From Gordionus sp. m RMFG-2023 (lineage: Eukaryota > Nematomorpha > Gordioida > Chordodea > Parachordodidae), in assembly GCF_954871325.1 (NCBI RefSeq), contig NC_088776.1, positions 45,588,569 through 45,652,568 on the forward strand: a stretch of 64,000 bases of DNA. The letters run 5' to 3'. The notes under the pieces were generated by a model. It saw nothing but the letters and a program-made list of their open reading frames with translations. It did not search any database and was not told the origin of the DNA. A program made the translations under genes and the position numbers. Of this stretch, positions 33,111 through 47,153 are shown piece by piece; within the stretch, counting starts at the first letter, position 1, and each line of letters starts with the position of its first letter.

Positions 33111-35710
33111 CAGGGGCGTAGACTAGGGGAGGGGGAGGGGAGGGGGTTTGGGGTTGAAACCCCTCCATAACCTCCGAAAGTCTTTTTTATTCTGAATAAT
33201 TTCATTTAAAAAACGGTTTCAATTTAGAAATAAAATAATATATATGATATCAAAATGAAATATATTTTAAAAAGACAAATAAAATTTTAAATAATCACAT
33301 GATTTAAAAATATATATTAAAAATTATATGAACTAAAATATTTACCATCTCAATTCTTGTGAGATATCGGTTGCTTTAAAAGCTATCTATGAATCAAAAG
33401 TTATCAAAATCTAATGTATTGAATAAAAAAAATTTGATATTGCTACAACCAACAGAGCAAGAATAATTGTAATAAGTGATGCAGTCATTTGGTTAAGGAG
33501 GCATGGCTTATCATTAGAATCTTATAGAATATCTGCTGGCCCCTTAACACTTGCATACTCTTCTCATAATGAAGGGAATTTCAAGGAATTGTTGAAACTT
33601 TTATGCAATAATAATGATAACCTATAAAGCTTTTTGAAAGCTCAAAAATGCCACCTACCTTAGTCTAAGTATTTAAAATGAAATAATAGCCATATGCAAA
33701 AGATTCATATTGAAAGAAAAATCTACAAAATTGAAAGCATCACCATGTTTTAGTGCTTTGGCGGATGAGACTTCGGATGTTGGTAACATATAGCAATTAT
33801 CCATAGCAGTAAGGTTCGTTGATATGGAATCAGGTGATTTCAAAATGAAGGAACTCTTTGTTCAATTTATTGACTTACATAACACTAAATCAAAGACGAT
33901 AGCCAAAGAAATTTTAGCATTCCTTCAAGACCTAGATTTAAATTTAAATCTAATGAGAGGCCAAGGATATGATGGAGGTCCCTCGATAAGTGGTCACGTT
34001 AAAGGGGTGCAGTCAAGAATTAGAGAGTTTTATAGAACAGCTCTATATGTTCACTGTAGTTATCATTGCCTAAATTTGATGATATGCATGCGAAATTCAA
34101 AACATCCGGAACAGTTTATGTAAAAATATTTTAATTTAATTGGAATTTATTCGATTTTATTATGTATATCGTCTGTTTGTGACTTTTTCACATCACCCAA
34201 GAAGAGAAAGCTTTTTATCCCAACGTTTGATGATATTGATTCAAATAATGAAAAAAAAACTAAAATATTTTGTCCAACTAGATTTATTAAAAGATAAAAA
34301 TCAGTAAGACATTTCATCAAATTATATGAAATTATTTTTGCAGCGTTCGAATCCCATATCAAGCAAAAAAAAGATTTCGTAGATGCTGAAAATCTTTTGC
34401 TAGCTTTACAAAGCCCCATTTTTTAATATCAATTCAATGTGTATATTTTTTATTTAATTATACATATGATTTGATTTTAGCAAAATGCTACAAAAAAGTG
34501 ATTTGGATTTAAGGGAGGTTATAAATAGGGCAAAGGATATTGTTGAAATATTAACAAATATCAGAGATAATTTGGTTGAAAATTTCATGAAATATACGAG
34601 AAAGTAAAGGAGATCGCTAATACGTTTAGGATTGAAATAATTTAGACCTAGAGTAGTAGACAGTCCAATCGCTTAAATATTGATGCATCTACGATTGAGG
34701 ATTTTTAAAAAATAAATATTTTTATTCCTTTATTGATACACTTTTATTTCAATTAAAGGAAAGATTTATTAGGCATAATTTTATTTTAAAAAGCTTTTAT
34801 TTTCTTCTGTCGGTTGAGTCTGAATTGTTGATTACACTTAAAACGCGAGAAGATATTAAGAAAATCTCAGAGTTTTATTCTGATGATTTATCAGGATCGT
34901 ATGATAAGTTATTTTGTGATATCGATGGTATAAAAATTTTGATAGAATAGAATGCTCTATGAGACTAAAAACTGCTTTGCAGCCCTTTCCATGTGTAATT
35001 GCACTTTAGATTCCCTGCCTATTTTTAATAAAAGTATTGCATTCATTTGCAATAAGAATTATTTATATTTTGATTCATTTGTATTAATTATAATTGTTAA
35101 ATTATATTTTTTAAATATAGTACAAGAATTACTTATATTTTATTGAATTATATATTTTTTAAATATAGTTATTTACAATAAATTTTTAATATAATAATCT
35201 GTATAAAATTTCTACATTTTGAAATTTATTTTATTGTATATTATCATTAAAATAAATGCATAGTTAAAGTGATGTTATTTATATTAAAGTAATGTTATTT
35301 ATATTAAAGTAATGTTATTTATATTAAAGTATTTTATTAATAAATAAAATCAATATGAAATTCTCTAAAATTTAATTAAAATAATTATTTACTAAATAAG
35401 ATATATTGAGTTATCATAAAAAATGGAAGGTTGAGGGGGGGGGGCAATTTTTCTTCTTCTTTCTACACTGGATGGATTAATTTACAGTTGACTAAACATA
35501 GATTAATGCTTCCAGCCGCTTATTAATCATAAATTGGCCAAACTTCTGTTACTAATATTTTTTTTCATTTAAGCTGGCTACTATATTGGTTAGACACGAA
35601 TAAAGCACATAATATTGTCAAAATTTAAAAATAAGGATTGGGGCGAAGCCCCCCCTCTCAAAAAAGTCAACCCCCCCCCCCCTTATGAATGAATCCTGGC
35701 TACACCACTG
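33111..35710 (+). mobile_element. hAT transposon of the DUF4371/ZMYM type
   Basis: 2600 bp with inverted ends CAGGGGCGTAGACTAGG (left) and GGCTACACCACTG (right), flanked by ATATTATT (33103-33110) and GTATTATT (35711-35718), 7/8 of an 8-bp duplication. Both subterminal regions have G/C runs (AGGGGAGGGGGAGGGG left, C12 right). A 20-bp unit AATGTTATTTATATTAAAGT is tandemly repeated at 35275-35330. The interior carries a broken transposase. Confidence 0.92.
33450..34960 (+). pseudogene. DUF4371-type hAT transposase remnant
   Basis: Plus strand: VISDAVIWLRRHGLSLESYR region (33468-33525), CFSALADETSDVGN (33740-33785), the open frame 33824-34123 with DMESGDFKMKELFVQFIDLH and QGYDGGPSISGHVKGVQSR, then YVHCSYHCLNLMI. 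Further pieces at 34770-34950 (RHNFILKSF; KKISEFYSDDL). The motifs DETSD, QGYDG..SG and HC..H.LNL are the family's central core. The C-terminal dimerisation block was not found. Several stops interrupt it. Confidence 0.88.
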
Positions 35711-35959
35711 GTATTATTTTGTATTAATTTTAACTAATTTTTAAACAATAAAATCAAATTTTGGCAATATTTAGATATTATGTAAAAAAATCTAAATGGC
35801 AATGGATAAGAGATTAAAATATTATTTATATTTTATTTTTAAATGTAATTTATAAATTTTATGCTCTTATATTTTAATATATGATGAATTAAAATTATGA
35901 TGAAGTATAATATTATTGTATTAATATTTAAGTTATAATTAATATAATCGAATATTTTA

Positions 35960-36330
35960 TTTGGCATGTTTATTTTAGGTATTCATGAAAAGAATGATAA
36001 GCATAGGATGGAAAATTCTATGAGGTTGGGAAACAGGGATTTCAGGGTTTCTATCTTCATTATTTGACCATAATGAAAGCAGGACTGGTACACATACATA
36101 ATTGGTTTGTCTCAAGATCAAAATAACTTTATGGGATATTACAAGAGGTTCAAAAAAGTGAAATATTTGCAAAAAAAAATGATTCACAAAAATATTTGCC
36201 TTGGTTGTAAGCTGGATTATATAAAGCATGATAATGGCGAAGAGTGGTACCAAAGCAAAATTTGTCAAGGATGGGCACATGGTACATGTTCAAACTTCAA
36301 TAAATTTTTATATCTCCAAAATATTTATAA
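35960..36330 (+). pseudogene. PHD-like zinc-finger fragment, probably transposon-derived
   Basis: 36107-36400 is open and contains ICLGCKLDYIKHDNGEEWYQ then SKICQGWAHGTCSN: a CxxC..W..xxC.xWAH..C pattern like the PHD fingers at the C-terminus of pogo/Tigger-type and similar transposon proteins, with one Cys replaced by Ser (SKIC). No transposase core was recognised upstream. It directly follows the 205-bp tandem repeat. It could instead be an exon of an unrecognised host gene. Confidence 0.45.
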
Positions 36331-36400
36331 ATTAACCAAAATTAAAATTTTTATATATAATTACCTTCAATTTATAAATATTATGAAATTTGAACAATAA

Positions 36401-39400
36401 AACTAAAATTATTCTATACGTATCATTATTAATAACTAAAAATGCATTTCAAATCATTATAGCCTAACATACCAATGGTTTGGGAAGACCCTTGATGTGA
36501 TTTGCCTAACTCCGCTATTGGGGCTTGTTGGACAAAATTTTCACTTTTAAAAAAATAAAATTTTAAAAATATGATTATATTCTAGAAATTTTTTATAAGG
36601 CACCTTTATAGAGTATAGTCTTAGGTATCTATTAATGTACTGTTTTTTATAATATCTGAAGAAACACAGTAGCTATAGCCGATTTTGCAAAATCGTTTCG
36701 AGTAGCCCCTGTCTCCCCTACTATTTTTATGTTTAATTTTATAGATGTAAAGATAATTGTTTTCTTTTGTTTAAATTTTTGAATGTAAGATTTTTTAAAA
36801 TATATTTAAAAGTTATTAGGGCGCACAACAGCCATCAATGAAAAATAATAATAAACTGCTGCGGCCATCCCAAATCTCGGCGTATGCTATATTAGATATA
36901 TTTATTCAAATAAAGAAATAATTGCGCATTAAAAAGATAGCATATTTAGAACAAATTTGAAATATTTAGCTTCAAATATTTAAAATTTATAAAAGTCAAC
37001 TTATTTTAACCCATTAATTCTCCACTCGTGATCTCCTAATCATCTTGTAAATTATATTGTCTAAATTATCTTTAAGACCCTCTAACAAGATAAAATATCA
37101 TAAATTGGGTAAATAAAATTATATGGGCAACTCGTAGGGGAGATGGCCTTTACCCTGATGGATGTAAGACAGGATCATCAGTAAAATTCTCAGGAAGTTA
37201 TGAAATAATTGGGCTGAAATATCATGTGAATAAAATTCTTAGAGTGGTATTTTTTAGATTATTAAATCCCTTTATCCTTTAGAGGTAATTTTGATATTTC
37301 GAATCTTAAATATTTAATATTCATTTAAAATATGGAATAGAATTAACCTACCAGGTAATCTCATTTATATGCTACAAGTCTACAAATTTATAAGTAACAA
37401 AAAAATGGATATAAGAGTGCTAATTACCTTATTTCTTTAACAATTATTTGGTGTTTCACAGAGGTAGTGTATTTCAGTTAGTTAGGAGTAAAATCTATTT
37501 TATAAGGGGGGGGGCGGATAGTAAATCTTTAATGGTTTAGGGGATGTAGAAGAAGCTAAGTCGGGATTTCATAATTAACTTACATATTCAGTCATTTTAT
37601 AATTTAATCATATCATATTTTTATCATGCGGGGGGGGGGGTCTCAGGGTCATTGAACTAGAGGGCTCTGGTTGCCTAAACTTATGTTCAATTCATGATCT
37701 ATATTTATTAATTTATATAAAATTAGAGCATCAATAAGTAACAATCTATGGAATTATGAAATAATTAAAACTCATATGATGATATCTTTTTCTTGGAACA
37801 TTTAAAAAATTAAAACAATATATAAAATTTTTAATAAATTTATTATACTCAATGATCGCAAAAATAATTAATATATATGATTGGGAAATTTTTTTAGCTC
37901 ATTTTTAGTTATTCGTTTTTAGTTTTACGGTATCTTATTAACATTATCCCATATTTTCTATATAAACATACAATTTTCTTAATTAAAAATTAATGCTTTT
38001 TTTTTGTATTGTAATCGATAATAAAAAGTTTTTTGGTACATTTAGTTAAATTAGGGTCGTCTAAATGCGCATCTTATACTCGCATCTCATCTCATTTTAT
38101 TTAATATGTTATAATTGAATTATAAACGATAAAATGGTTTTCAACAAAATTTTTATACTTAGTCATATGTTGCATCAACAAACATTTTCTTTATGATCAA
38201 TACTCTATAATAGCATTTAATTATTTCTCTTTAAAATTAAATCCAAATTTAATTAATTTATTTGTGAAGAAATTTCTGCTTTAAAAAAATATATAAAGCT
38301 CAGAGTGGGCAATTTTTTTGACCTGCTTATATTTATAAATTCTAATTATATAAATAAATCGTTTCCAAAATAGCATAAGAAGTTTTAGAGAAATTTTATT
38401 TTATTTTAAAAAAAATAAGATTAAAAATTTAATCTGTCAAAAAAATATTGTCATATACATAAAATGGGATTATTATTCATTAATTTATTAACTTTAAATA
38501 GGGAAATTTATTTCCTTATTGGTATGCATCCATATATTGTATAAAACAATAAACTTCTTATTCTTTCATTAGATTAAGTTCTGCAACATTATTTAGCAAA
38601 ACAATTTAGATTCTGCGAAAAGCACCAACACGCAACCTATATTCGCGTTTAAATTGTATAGAAGGAAACCAAGCAATTTTTTTTTAAGTCAAAAATTTGG
38701 TAAAAATAGACATAAGGATTAAACTCTTAAATATTATTTTAAAAAAAAATTAAACAAAACAAATATTTAAATATATATTTTGAATAATTTTGTTGAACAA
38801 ATTAATTTACTACTTCATAAAAAGCATATACAATGTTTTAAGTTCATGACATTTAAAAGAAAACAGTTAAATCGAACTTTTAGCCAAAATTTATCACCTC
38901 GACCTCTAAGTTTTTGACGAAAGGTAAATTCATCCTCGAGAAAAATGTGGGGGGAAGGGATCAACTGGTCTTTCAAAGATATTTTTGGCACAGGCTTGTT
39001 GATTTAGCCGATTATGCAACACTATTTACAAAATAAAAACTAGGAAAAAATGGTATATTTTTTATAAATTGAATGTGTGCGTCCTAAAATTTTCTAAAAA
39101 GGTTCGTAGTTTTATTTAAAAATTCCTATTTGAAGTTTGTTTTTACATAATTTTTTGCCTTGATCTTTTTGGCAAGGGTGTTTAAAAATTTAAAGGAACT
39201 AGGTGAATAAAAATTTCTATGAATGTGAATATAATGACGGAGCGAAAATAAAATATCAAATTTTAGATTGAAACTTAAAACTCTTCTATGATTTTTAAAA
39301 AGCAAGTTGAAAAAAGGAGAACGTATTCATTTATATTTAATTAATTTCCTAGCCTTTTAAAAGAAAAAACAAGAGAAAATTTAGAAAATATAAATTAAAA

Positions 39401-39900
39401 AAATGTTTTTTTAACCAGTGTCAAATATATTGCATTTTGGGTATTAGAATTTATTGTATGTTATTTATATATAACAAGGGAGACCGGAGATAGTGTTATC
39501 CCGGGGCAGGTAATTTCTTTTCAAATAATCTTAAAACTATTAAACTTTTGAAATTTGACACATATATGTATTTTAATAAAATGTTTCTAAAAACGTTTCG
39601 CAGTAATATGCTCGAGAAAAGTTTTAAATGTATTAAAATTTTAAACATAAAAGTAACTTTAAATTTTTAAATTTTTACTAATAAATATTTTTATAAAAGT
39701 TACAATATCAATTTTAATTATTAAGTAATCTCAATTTTATCATGTAATATATTGACAATATTTATGTTAATATGTTGAAATTAAATTTAAATTAAATGTG
39801 AAGCCCTGGGGCAGGTTTTGACTGGGTGAATATTTTTTTAAGCAAATATTATTTTGAATGAAAACAAAATTCATTTTATAACATTTTACTTAGTGCAGTT
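36401..39900. other. Gene-poor AT-rich block
   Basis: G9 at 37506-37514 and G11 at 37630-37640. Less-biased patches at 36830-36890, 37130-37220 and 38560-38660 show no domain. 39480-39510 (GGAGACCGGAGATAGTG..CCCGGGGCAGG) and 39803-39830 (CCCTGGGGCAGG) could be remains of one repeat. Confidence 0.45.
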
Positions 39901-40318
39901 TAGAGATCTGCAAAGTTAGGCCAGGCCCGTACCTAGCCCGAACGGGCTTCGCCGGGCTCGGGCCTAATTTTATTTAAAATAATCAGGTTCGGGCCTAGCC
40001 TAATATTTTTTTAAAAAAATTCGGGTCGGGTGGGTCGGACCTTGGAAATTTTTTTAAATATATCTAAATTTATCAATTTTATATTGAATTTTTTATGTAA
40101 AATAAAAATATTTGATTTGATTTATTGAAACTAAACGACATATAACATATGTCTTTTATTTTGAGTAATTATAAAAATTAATTTCTATATTTAAATAAAT
40201 TCGGGCAGGGCTGATAAATTTTTTTTAAAAAAATTTCGGGTTCGGACTGGCAAAACTTTTATAAAAAAATATTCGGGTCGGACCGGGCTTGATAAATTAG
40301 GCCCGATGCAGATCACTA
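39901..40318. mobile_element. MITE, GGCC-rich hAT-like family, copy 1
   Basis: 418 bp. Ends TAGAGATCTGCA and TGCAGATCACTA are inverted; flanks GTGCAGTT (39893-39900) and GTGTAGTT (40319-40326) are 7/8 identical 8-mers. Both subterminal zones are rich in GGGCC/CGGGC words around an AT core (AAATATATCTAAATTTATC and onward). Same orientation and structure as 53023-53420. Confidence 0.85.
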
Positions 40319-43300
40319 GTGTAGTTACGTGTAATTTAGTAAATTTTACATATTATGTAGTTTTAAATTTTGTGTGCCTTTTTAGTCATTTTATGTGTAT
40401 TTTTTGCCCTAATTTGCTTGCCTTTTGATTTTTCATTATTTTTGTATCTTTTTTGACTCTATGCACATTTACGTGAATCATGGCTTGGGTTGGTTTCGCT
40501 CAATTTTTGCATAATCTAGACAAAATTTCGCCTGTTGTTTGCGTCGTTTTACATTCTTTTTATATCACTTTGTGCCTTTTATTTATTTTGCATTATATTT
40601 TCTGCTTATCGGTCATTTTATGCACTTTATTAGTGATTATTTCGCAGTTTAGAATTTTGCCCACATTTTTCATCATTTTGAATTATTTTTGTGTCATTTG
40701 GCTTTTTGTCATATTCCATTATTTCACGTAGTTTAATTATTCATCTATTAATATGGTAAATTTCAAGTTATTAAAATATGAAACAACTAAAAATTTTGTT
40801 AATTAGGTTTTTCTGATTGTTTGATCATGCTCATAATTTAATTCTCTGAAGACTTAAGAAAATATATGCACAAAAATAACCAATAATTTTATATGAAAAT
40901 ATAAATTATATTTGGGATATTTGATAAATGGGTTAATAGATTATGGGTCAAAAAAACAATGTCAAAAAGATAAGATTTTTGATTAGTTATAAATAGGAAA
41001 TTTATATGCTTAGATTAAGTCATATTTATTTACATAATATGCTTCTAAATATTTTTTGACCACTTGATTGGCTTGTCGCCAAGTTACTTTGCAGTTTTCT
41101 TAATAACTATATTATTATTAATCTAAATTCATTAATGAAAAGAACAACTATACCATATTTATCATTGCTAATTATTAAGAAATCCATCCACTAGAACCTA
41201 CTATCACTTAGATAATTAACTTTATAAATTAAATTTTATTAATGGGATTTAATGCTATTTATATTTAATGCGATTCTTAAATATATATTGACCACTGCAT
41301 AGGAGCCTACTGGGGGTGCCCCCCTTAAAATATTCTTAAAAATAGATAATAGATCCATTATTTAGACATCATATTTTCATTAAAAAATTTACAGAACCCA
41401 TAGAAATCTTTATAGTCATCACTTAACTACTTACCTAAAAAATAGGCCCGATGCATAGTTTCCAATATTAATAGTAAGTAATAATTATATTTTTTATACA
41501 ATTTTATTATTATTATAAACTTATATTGTTTTAATAACTCTTGTAAATGAAGCATCTATAACAAAAAAATAAAATAAATGACATTTTTAGCAAATTTTTA
41601 GTACGATTTTTATACATAGAGATAACTAAAATTTATCATATTATATTTTTTTATCATTACAACTTTAACTGTTTTGTAAATTCTTGAAAACAAAGCGTCT
41701 AATAAAAAAAAAGGAATAACATTTCCAACTATTTTTTAGCATGGTTTTGGGCAGGTTTTAATTTTAATAAATGCATAGAGATCGAGATAAAATGTATAAT
41801 ATTTTTTTATTAACAACATTAGAAATAATCAGTTAATCCTGTCCATACAGTAAAATTTATATTTAAGATCTTGGATAATTGTAAAAATTTCTACTTAGAT
41901 TCCTATTCAATTTAAAATATAAACTTTTTTTAATCATATAATTTTAGATAAAATAAAGGGAGTGTTACTTTTGTGCTACAGACAATTTTTTTTAACATTA
42001 AAATATATCAACAAATTGTTATTGAGACTATGGGAATAGCTGAAAGCATGTATTGTAATTTAAGGAAATTAGGGCAAAAGTAGTGGATGAATTTCATAAA
42101 TTATAGGTCAATGTTGAGTCAAAAGCAGAGCTTAATCAATTTAATATTTGTAGAGACACATCGTTCCAATATAATGTAGGGTCAGTAGAATACCCTCTTA
42201 ATCCCCCTCTTATATACCTTTATAACTCAAATACTGATTTATCAGGTCTCCAAATATTACCATAGAATAATCCTCCCAAATCTATTTCACATCTTGACAG
42301 AGAAAATAAATTAAATATTTGGCATATTTTTTATTACTTTTCCCTAATATATTAAAATAATTATATATTTTGGCTACTATACTCATTAGTAGTACTAATG
42401 AGAAACAACATTTTCTTTTTTAAGAAAAATAAAAACCTGTTCCTTTTTAGGTGAGTATGACGTAATATCGTCAATGAAATTAGAGGGTGCAGAAGTTCAT
42501 GGGAACAGGAATAGACCAATATTATTTTTAAAATTCAGAATCTTTTATAAATTCTTAAAATCAATAGTATATACTAAGAAAAAATAATTCTGAACAATTA
42601 AGTGGCTAGTTTTGAGTGTTTTTTATATTTTTCTGAACGATATATTTTTTAATCTGAAAGTTTCAGTTCTAAAAAAAAATATTTATTTATATGGTAAAAG
42701 TGATTCATACGCCGGTTATATGAATTTAACATTTTATTACCCACATTAATATATATCAGAAATTGCCAATATTTTATAATAAGTAGTCTCAGTAAATTTC
42801 TAAAATAAGTAACTGGCTACGAGCATGAAATAGTATATATATTTAAGGTCATCCATTATTTTACTTCTCCTATGTTTCAAATTAATCTAGAAAAATATAT
42901 TTATAAATATTAAATTATTCATGGATTGAGAATGCCTTTTTTTAAAAAAAGAGAAATTTAGGGTGGATGCTTAATGTCCCAAAACCAAATTATATCGGTG
43001 TAGGGGATTATCAAAAAAAAATAGCAAGGCAATATTCTTTCCTTCCTCGGAAAAAATATTTCTTACTTCCACCACGAATTTCTTACTTATATTTTTACAT
43101 ATTTTTGTATAATAAAATTATATAATTTAATAATAAAAATAATCATCTAATAATTTATATTATGTTGCCACTAATGAATTTATTGTATATTTTTTTATTA
43201 CCTGATTATTATAAATATATAATATAATAATCAAAACACTGCCTTTAATATGTATTTTATGACTTGGTATTTTATAATATGAATATAAATGAAATTTAAG

Positions 43301-44406
43301 TTATAAATTTTTTATGATAAAATCATTTTAATTGTACTACCACATAAAATAAATTATATCGATGACATTAGGTATTTATTATTCAATTTTTATAGTGATA
43401 TAATCTTTTTTATTTATACAATTAAGCAACTTTTATAATTTGGGCAATCAAGAGCGGCCAAGTTTTAGTAAACTTTAACTTAAAAAAGACTTTTACAAAG
43501 ACAATTTTAATAAGTTTTAACGAGAGGGACTACCTAAAGAGTTCAAGATAAATAGGTGGTTAAAGATGGAGATATGATCACTTCGGAGATTCTACCTTAA
43601 TTTCATTTACTTTCAAATCGGATAAATTGTTTTTAGTTTTATTTGTAATATATATTATTCTCGTCTAATAATAATATAAACATTTGGGCTACATCCTAGT
43701 TCGTCCTTTTTCTTTTAAGAATTCTAAATATCTCATCTGAATAGCGATTTTCAAGAAAAAATAAAAAATACGCACATCTTTATGTTTATTTTAAAAATTT
43801 CAATATCTGATGTTAAAATCTAGAATAAAAAAAGCAAAAAATGTACTGCTATTCTGAATAGAATTGAGAATTAAGAAACTTAAATATAAGTCATAAGACG
43901 CGATCTTATGATTTTCATTTGTGTTAAATAATCTAAACTAAACGTTTTGGTGTTATATTTTGTATAAATATTAAAGATAAAAAGAATTTTACAAATAAAT
44001 CTCTAGTGCAAATACAACTTTTATTTGAGTAATAAATAATTTTATTTTCATCTAATAAATCATTTACCAATTAGGAATTAAAGGGGTCCTATTTATATAT
44101 TAATACTACTTATATTATTAAAACACCATCTCACTATCTCACTGTAGTCTCTTTATCATTTTTCTTCTGAATCTTTTGTTAATAAATTATAATCTTTTTT
44201 TCCAAAATTGATAATCTATCTCATATCGAATTACTAAATAAAGAATAGAACTATTTTTTTACTTTTAAAAGAAATTGCTTATTGATAAAATATATAATAA
44301 CTTATGTATGGGGGAAAGGAAAGGATTTTAATATTTAAAAAAAATGATGTAATAATAAGTATACATTTCTTCTTGTAATTTAATACATTGACCTAGTATT
44401 ATATAA
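40319..44406. other. Gene-poor block
   Basis: 40370-40735 is T-rich with repeated TTTTGCCT/CATTTT words and an open but purely hydrophobic frame, which I read as low-complexity DNA. 41995-42240 is less biased without a recognised domain. Nothing else supported. Confidence 0.45.
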
Positions 44407-44801
44407 TAGGGACCTACAGGATAAAATTTTTCAACCCGATTTATAGGAAGAAAGTTTTTTCACGACCTATCCCGAACATAAAACTATTTCACATTCCAGA
44501 CCTAACCAGCCACAAAAATCATAATTTATATAAAAAAAGTACCTAATATTAGTTTTTTTGAGTATATGCTATAAGAAATATTCTAAAATGAATAAAATTA
44601 TAAAAATTAATATTATTCAAACCATGATTTTTATATCGCTGTTTAAATTCAAAATTGTAACAAAAATATTTTCAAACCCGAAAAAACTTAGGAAAAAAAA
44701 TTCCTAATACCCGATTTAACCAGAAATAAAAAATAATCCAAATTTCCCCGTCCACAACTCATGGTTCGGTTTTGGGTTGAGTTGGGTTTTGCAGTCCTCT
44801 G
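44407..44801. mobile_element. MITE with CCCG-rich subterminal zones
   Basis: 395 bp. Left end TAGGGACCTACAGG, right end GCAGTCCTCTG (reverse complement CAGAGGACTGC), imperfectly inverted; flanks TTATATAA (44399-44406) and TTATATAT (44802-44809), 7/8. The interior has AACCCGATTT and CCCGAA repeats. Probably hAT-related. Confidence 0.6.
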
Positions 44802-47153
44802 TTATATATAAAAATAAAATATGATAAAGAAAATATAATATAATTGTATTAATGATACTTTTGTGTATGTGTATATTTTTTCATCAATTGACTGGAAGAA
44901 GGTTTATAACAAAATAAAATCTACAGAAATTATTACTCATAAAATAAAATAATCGATCAAATTAAAAAAAATATATATAAGTAGGGAGACACTGGTTAAG
45001 GGAAAAGTAGGGTAAAATGATAGGGTTTCATAAATTAACAGAAAGACTGGAAAAAATATATTTATTTTTATACTCCGTATCCGCGTCATCAATATTTCTG
45101 AGTGGGCCCTCTTGATATCTTTTTGGATTTTTAAAATTTTTTGTTTCAATCTAAAAATGTTAAATTAATCGGAATTTATATTCAAAGTTCTAACATGTAT
45201 AAGCTATTGAATAAAATTTTCCAAAACTCTACCTCACATAGAAGTGAGCCAGTTACCTAAGTTGACTTAGATACCTTGAGGAGGCATAGTTATAAAACAT
45301 TTAATTAAATACAATAAATTACAAATAAAAAAGGATAATTGTGTCGGTAATATGCATAGCTGATTATAAAATTAACAACTGGAGTTGAATGAGCAAAATA
45401 TGCAAGTAATATCACTGCGATTACTTTTTTTCTACTATTAACATTTGAGTAAACAAGAGAGGGAAAATTCTAAGAAAATTTCCGAGTTTTCATAAATACT
45501 ATTAATATAATTCTTTGCACTTACACCGTATTCCTAAAAAATATATAAAATGATGTCATCATAAACTATTTTTATTTAAAAAATAAATATATAAGTTAAT
45601 TTTAAAATGACTATAATTATTAATTTTCCCAAAAAGAATGTGACACCAAATTTTTATTAAAAAAAATATAACGCTCCCAAAGGCCTTTAAAAGTGAGTCA
45701 TAACTATCTAATGTTGTAGCATGGAAAGCCACCTAAAAATCTTTCCCCCTTTTAAGAAAATCTTGCATAGGCCCCTGTTCTTTATATGCTATTTATATGA
45801 TAAAAAAAAGGTAAAATATAATCCACCGTTATTGCCTTGATGTTCAATCATTAATAAATTCGATACAATTTTAAAGATTGAATACTTGGTATTTAGATGA
45901 TGGCTTTATAGCCGGTAACATCATTTAATTACCCCATTCTGCACATTATTAATAATCTTATGTTCAATATAAGTTTATCTATATTTTTTCTCACAAATTC
46001 TATTATCCCAATCCTCCCTTTCAAATATAGTTCTATCCAGGAACTCACTCATTTTGGTTCTCCAATTGGTGGTCATTAAAATTAAGACGTTTTTAGAACA
46101 AACATATTATAATCGAGTAGTAATACAATCAGTTTGTTTTGAATGAATTACCAGCCCATAAGGCGATATTTCTATTTAAAAATTATTTTAAAATACCCAA
46201 GATCATATATACTAAGATCAGCCTCAATCTTTCATTAGCATGAGTTTTATATCCACATAAGAGGAAATCTTGAGACAAATCGTACCTCCAGGCCTCTCTT
46301 TAATGTAAAAATGGCGGGATTGGTTTCCGTCACCCATCTCTCCTCTTTCTTGTTGCTTATATCTCCACAAGATTAAGCATTTCAAGTTTAATTCCTATTG
46401 GTCATGATCTTGACCTAGAAAGCGCTCATTTGGTTGAGCAATTGTCAACCTGACATTAGCAAACCTGCATTCACCCTTCAGAAAACTGGAATATTTCCCT
46501 AGTGTCTCACTCCGTTGATCATCTCTTATCGAGTGATTCTTTAGAACAATGTCTCAGGAGAGCTATTCTGAATTATATATCGGGCTATTAATGGCTATCG
46601 GCTATTCGGCGCTATATTTTTATAATCGTTAATTTTTTATATATGCCCTTTGTTTTAAATTCGTTTTTTAAAACTCAATTTTACTTTTGTGTTATTTGTT
46701 TTACCTTTTCCGTCTTTGCCATTTCGCCTTGGGTAAAATAAATAATTTGTCGCAAAATGTGAGGCTACCTCCAAAACTATCGAGTTAAATATTTAATTAT
46801 ATAAATATTGTAGCTAACGGATATCAATTATTTTTAACTAGGAAACAAAATATAAAATTTTTAAAACAAAAGAGCAAATGATTTTCCGTTAAGCATTTAT
46901 ACTATCATGAAATTTAATTAATAAAATATATACAATTGATATAAAGATTATCAAAAACTATAAAAAGTATGAATATCAATACTTATTATACTATAGCTAG
47001 CACACTTGAATAAATGCTATATTTTACATTATAATTTAATAATCTATAAGGTCCTCATTCTATTAGATCTATTTCTATAATAAAAGAGAAAGAACATTGT
47101 CAGTGATATTTTTATTTATTATTTACATATTTATCCAAAAAGATGATATACAA
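44802..47153. other. Gene-poor block with a less-biased patch
   Basis: 45900-46600 has near-balanced composition, few homopolymers and several stops in all frames; I recognised no protein domain or RNA. It could be an old transposon or a long non-coding exon. Confidence 0.4.

Larger units (their letters stand above)
32695..35926. repeat. Three-unit tandem repeat, period about 205 bp, split by a hAT
   Basis: Units begin near 32700, 32912 and 35721. Each has ATTTTTAAACAAT/GGCAATT, CAA(A/T)TTT(T)GGCAATA, a TTTTTAAATGTAATTT-like block and ends GATGAAGTATAATATTATTGTATTAAT. The second unit's end is the target site of the 33111-35710 hAT, so the third unit is displaced by 2.6 kb. Confidence 0.8.

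Noticed and set aside
40480-40731. 83-residue hydrophobic plus-strand frame
   Set aside because: Low-complexity T-rich DNA always codes Phe/Leu/Ile/Val; no homologue recognised and no nearby exons.
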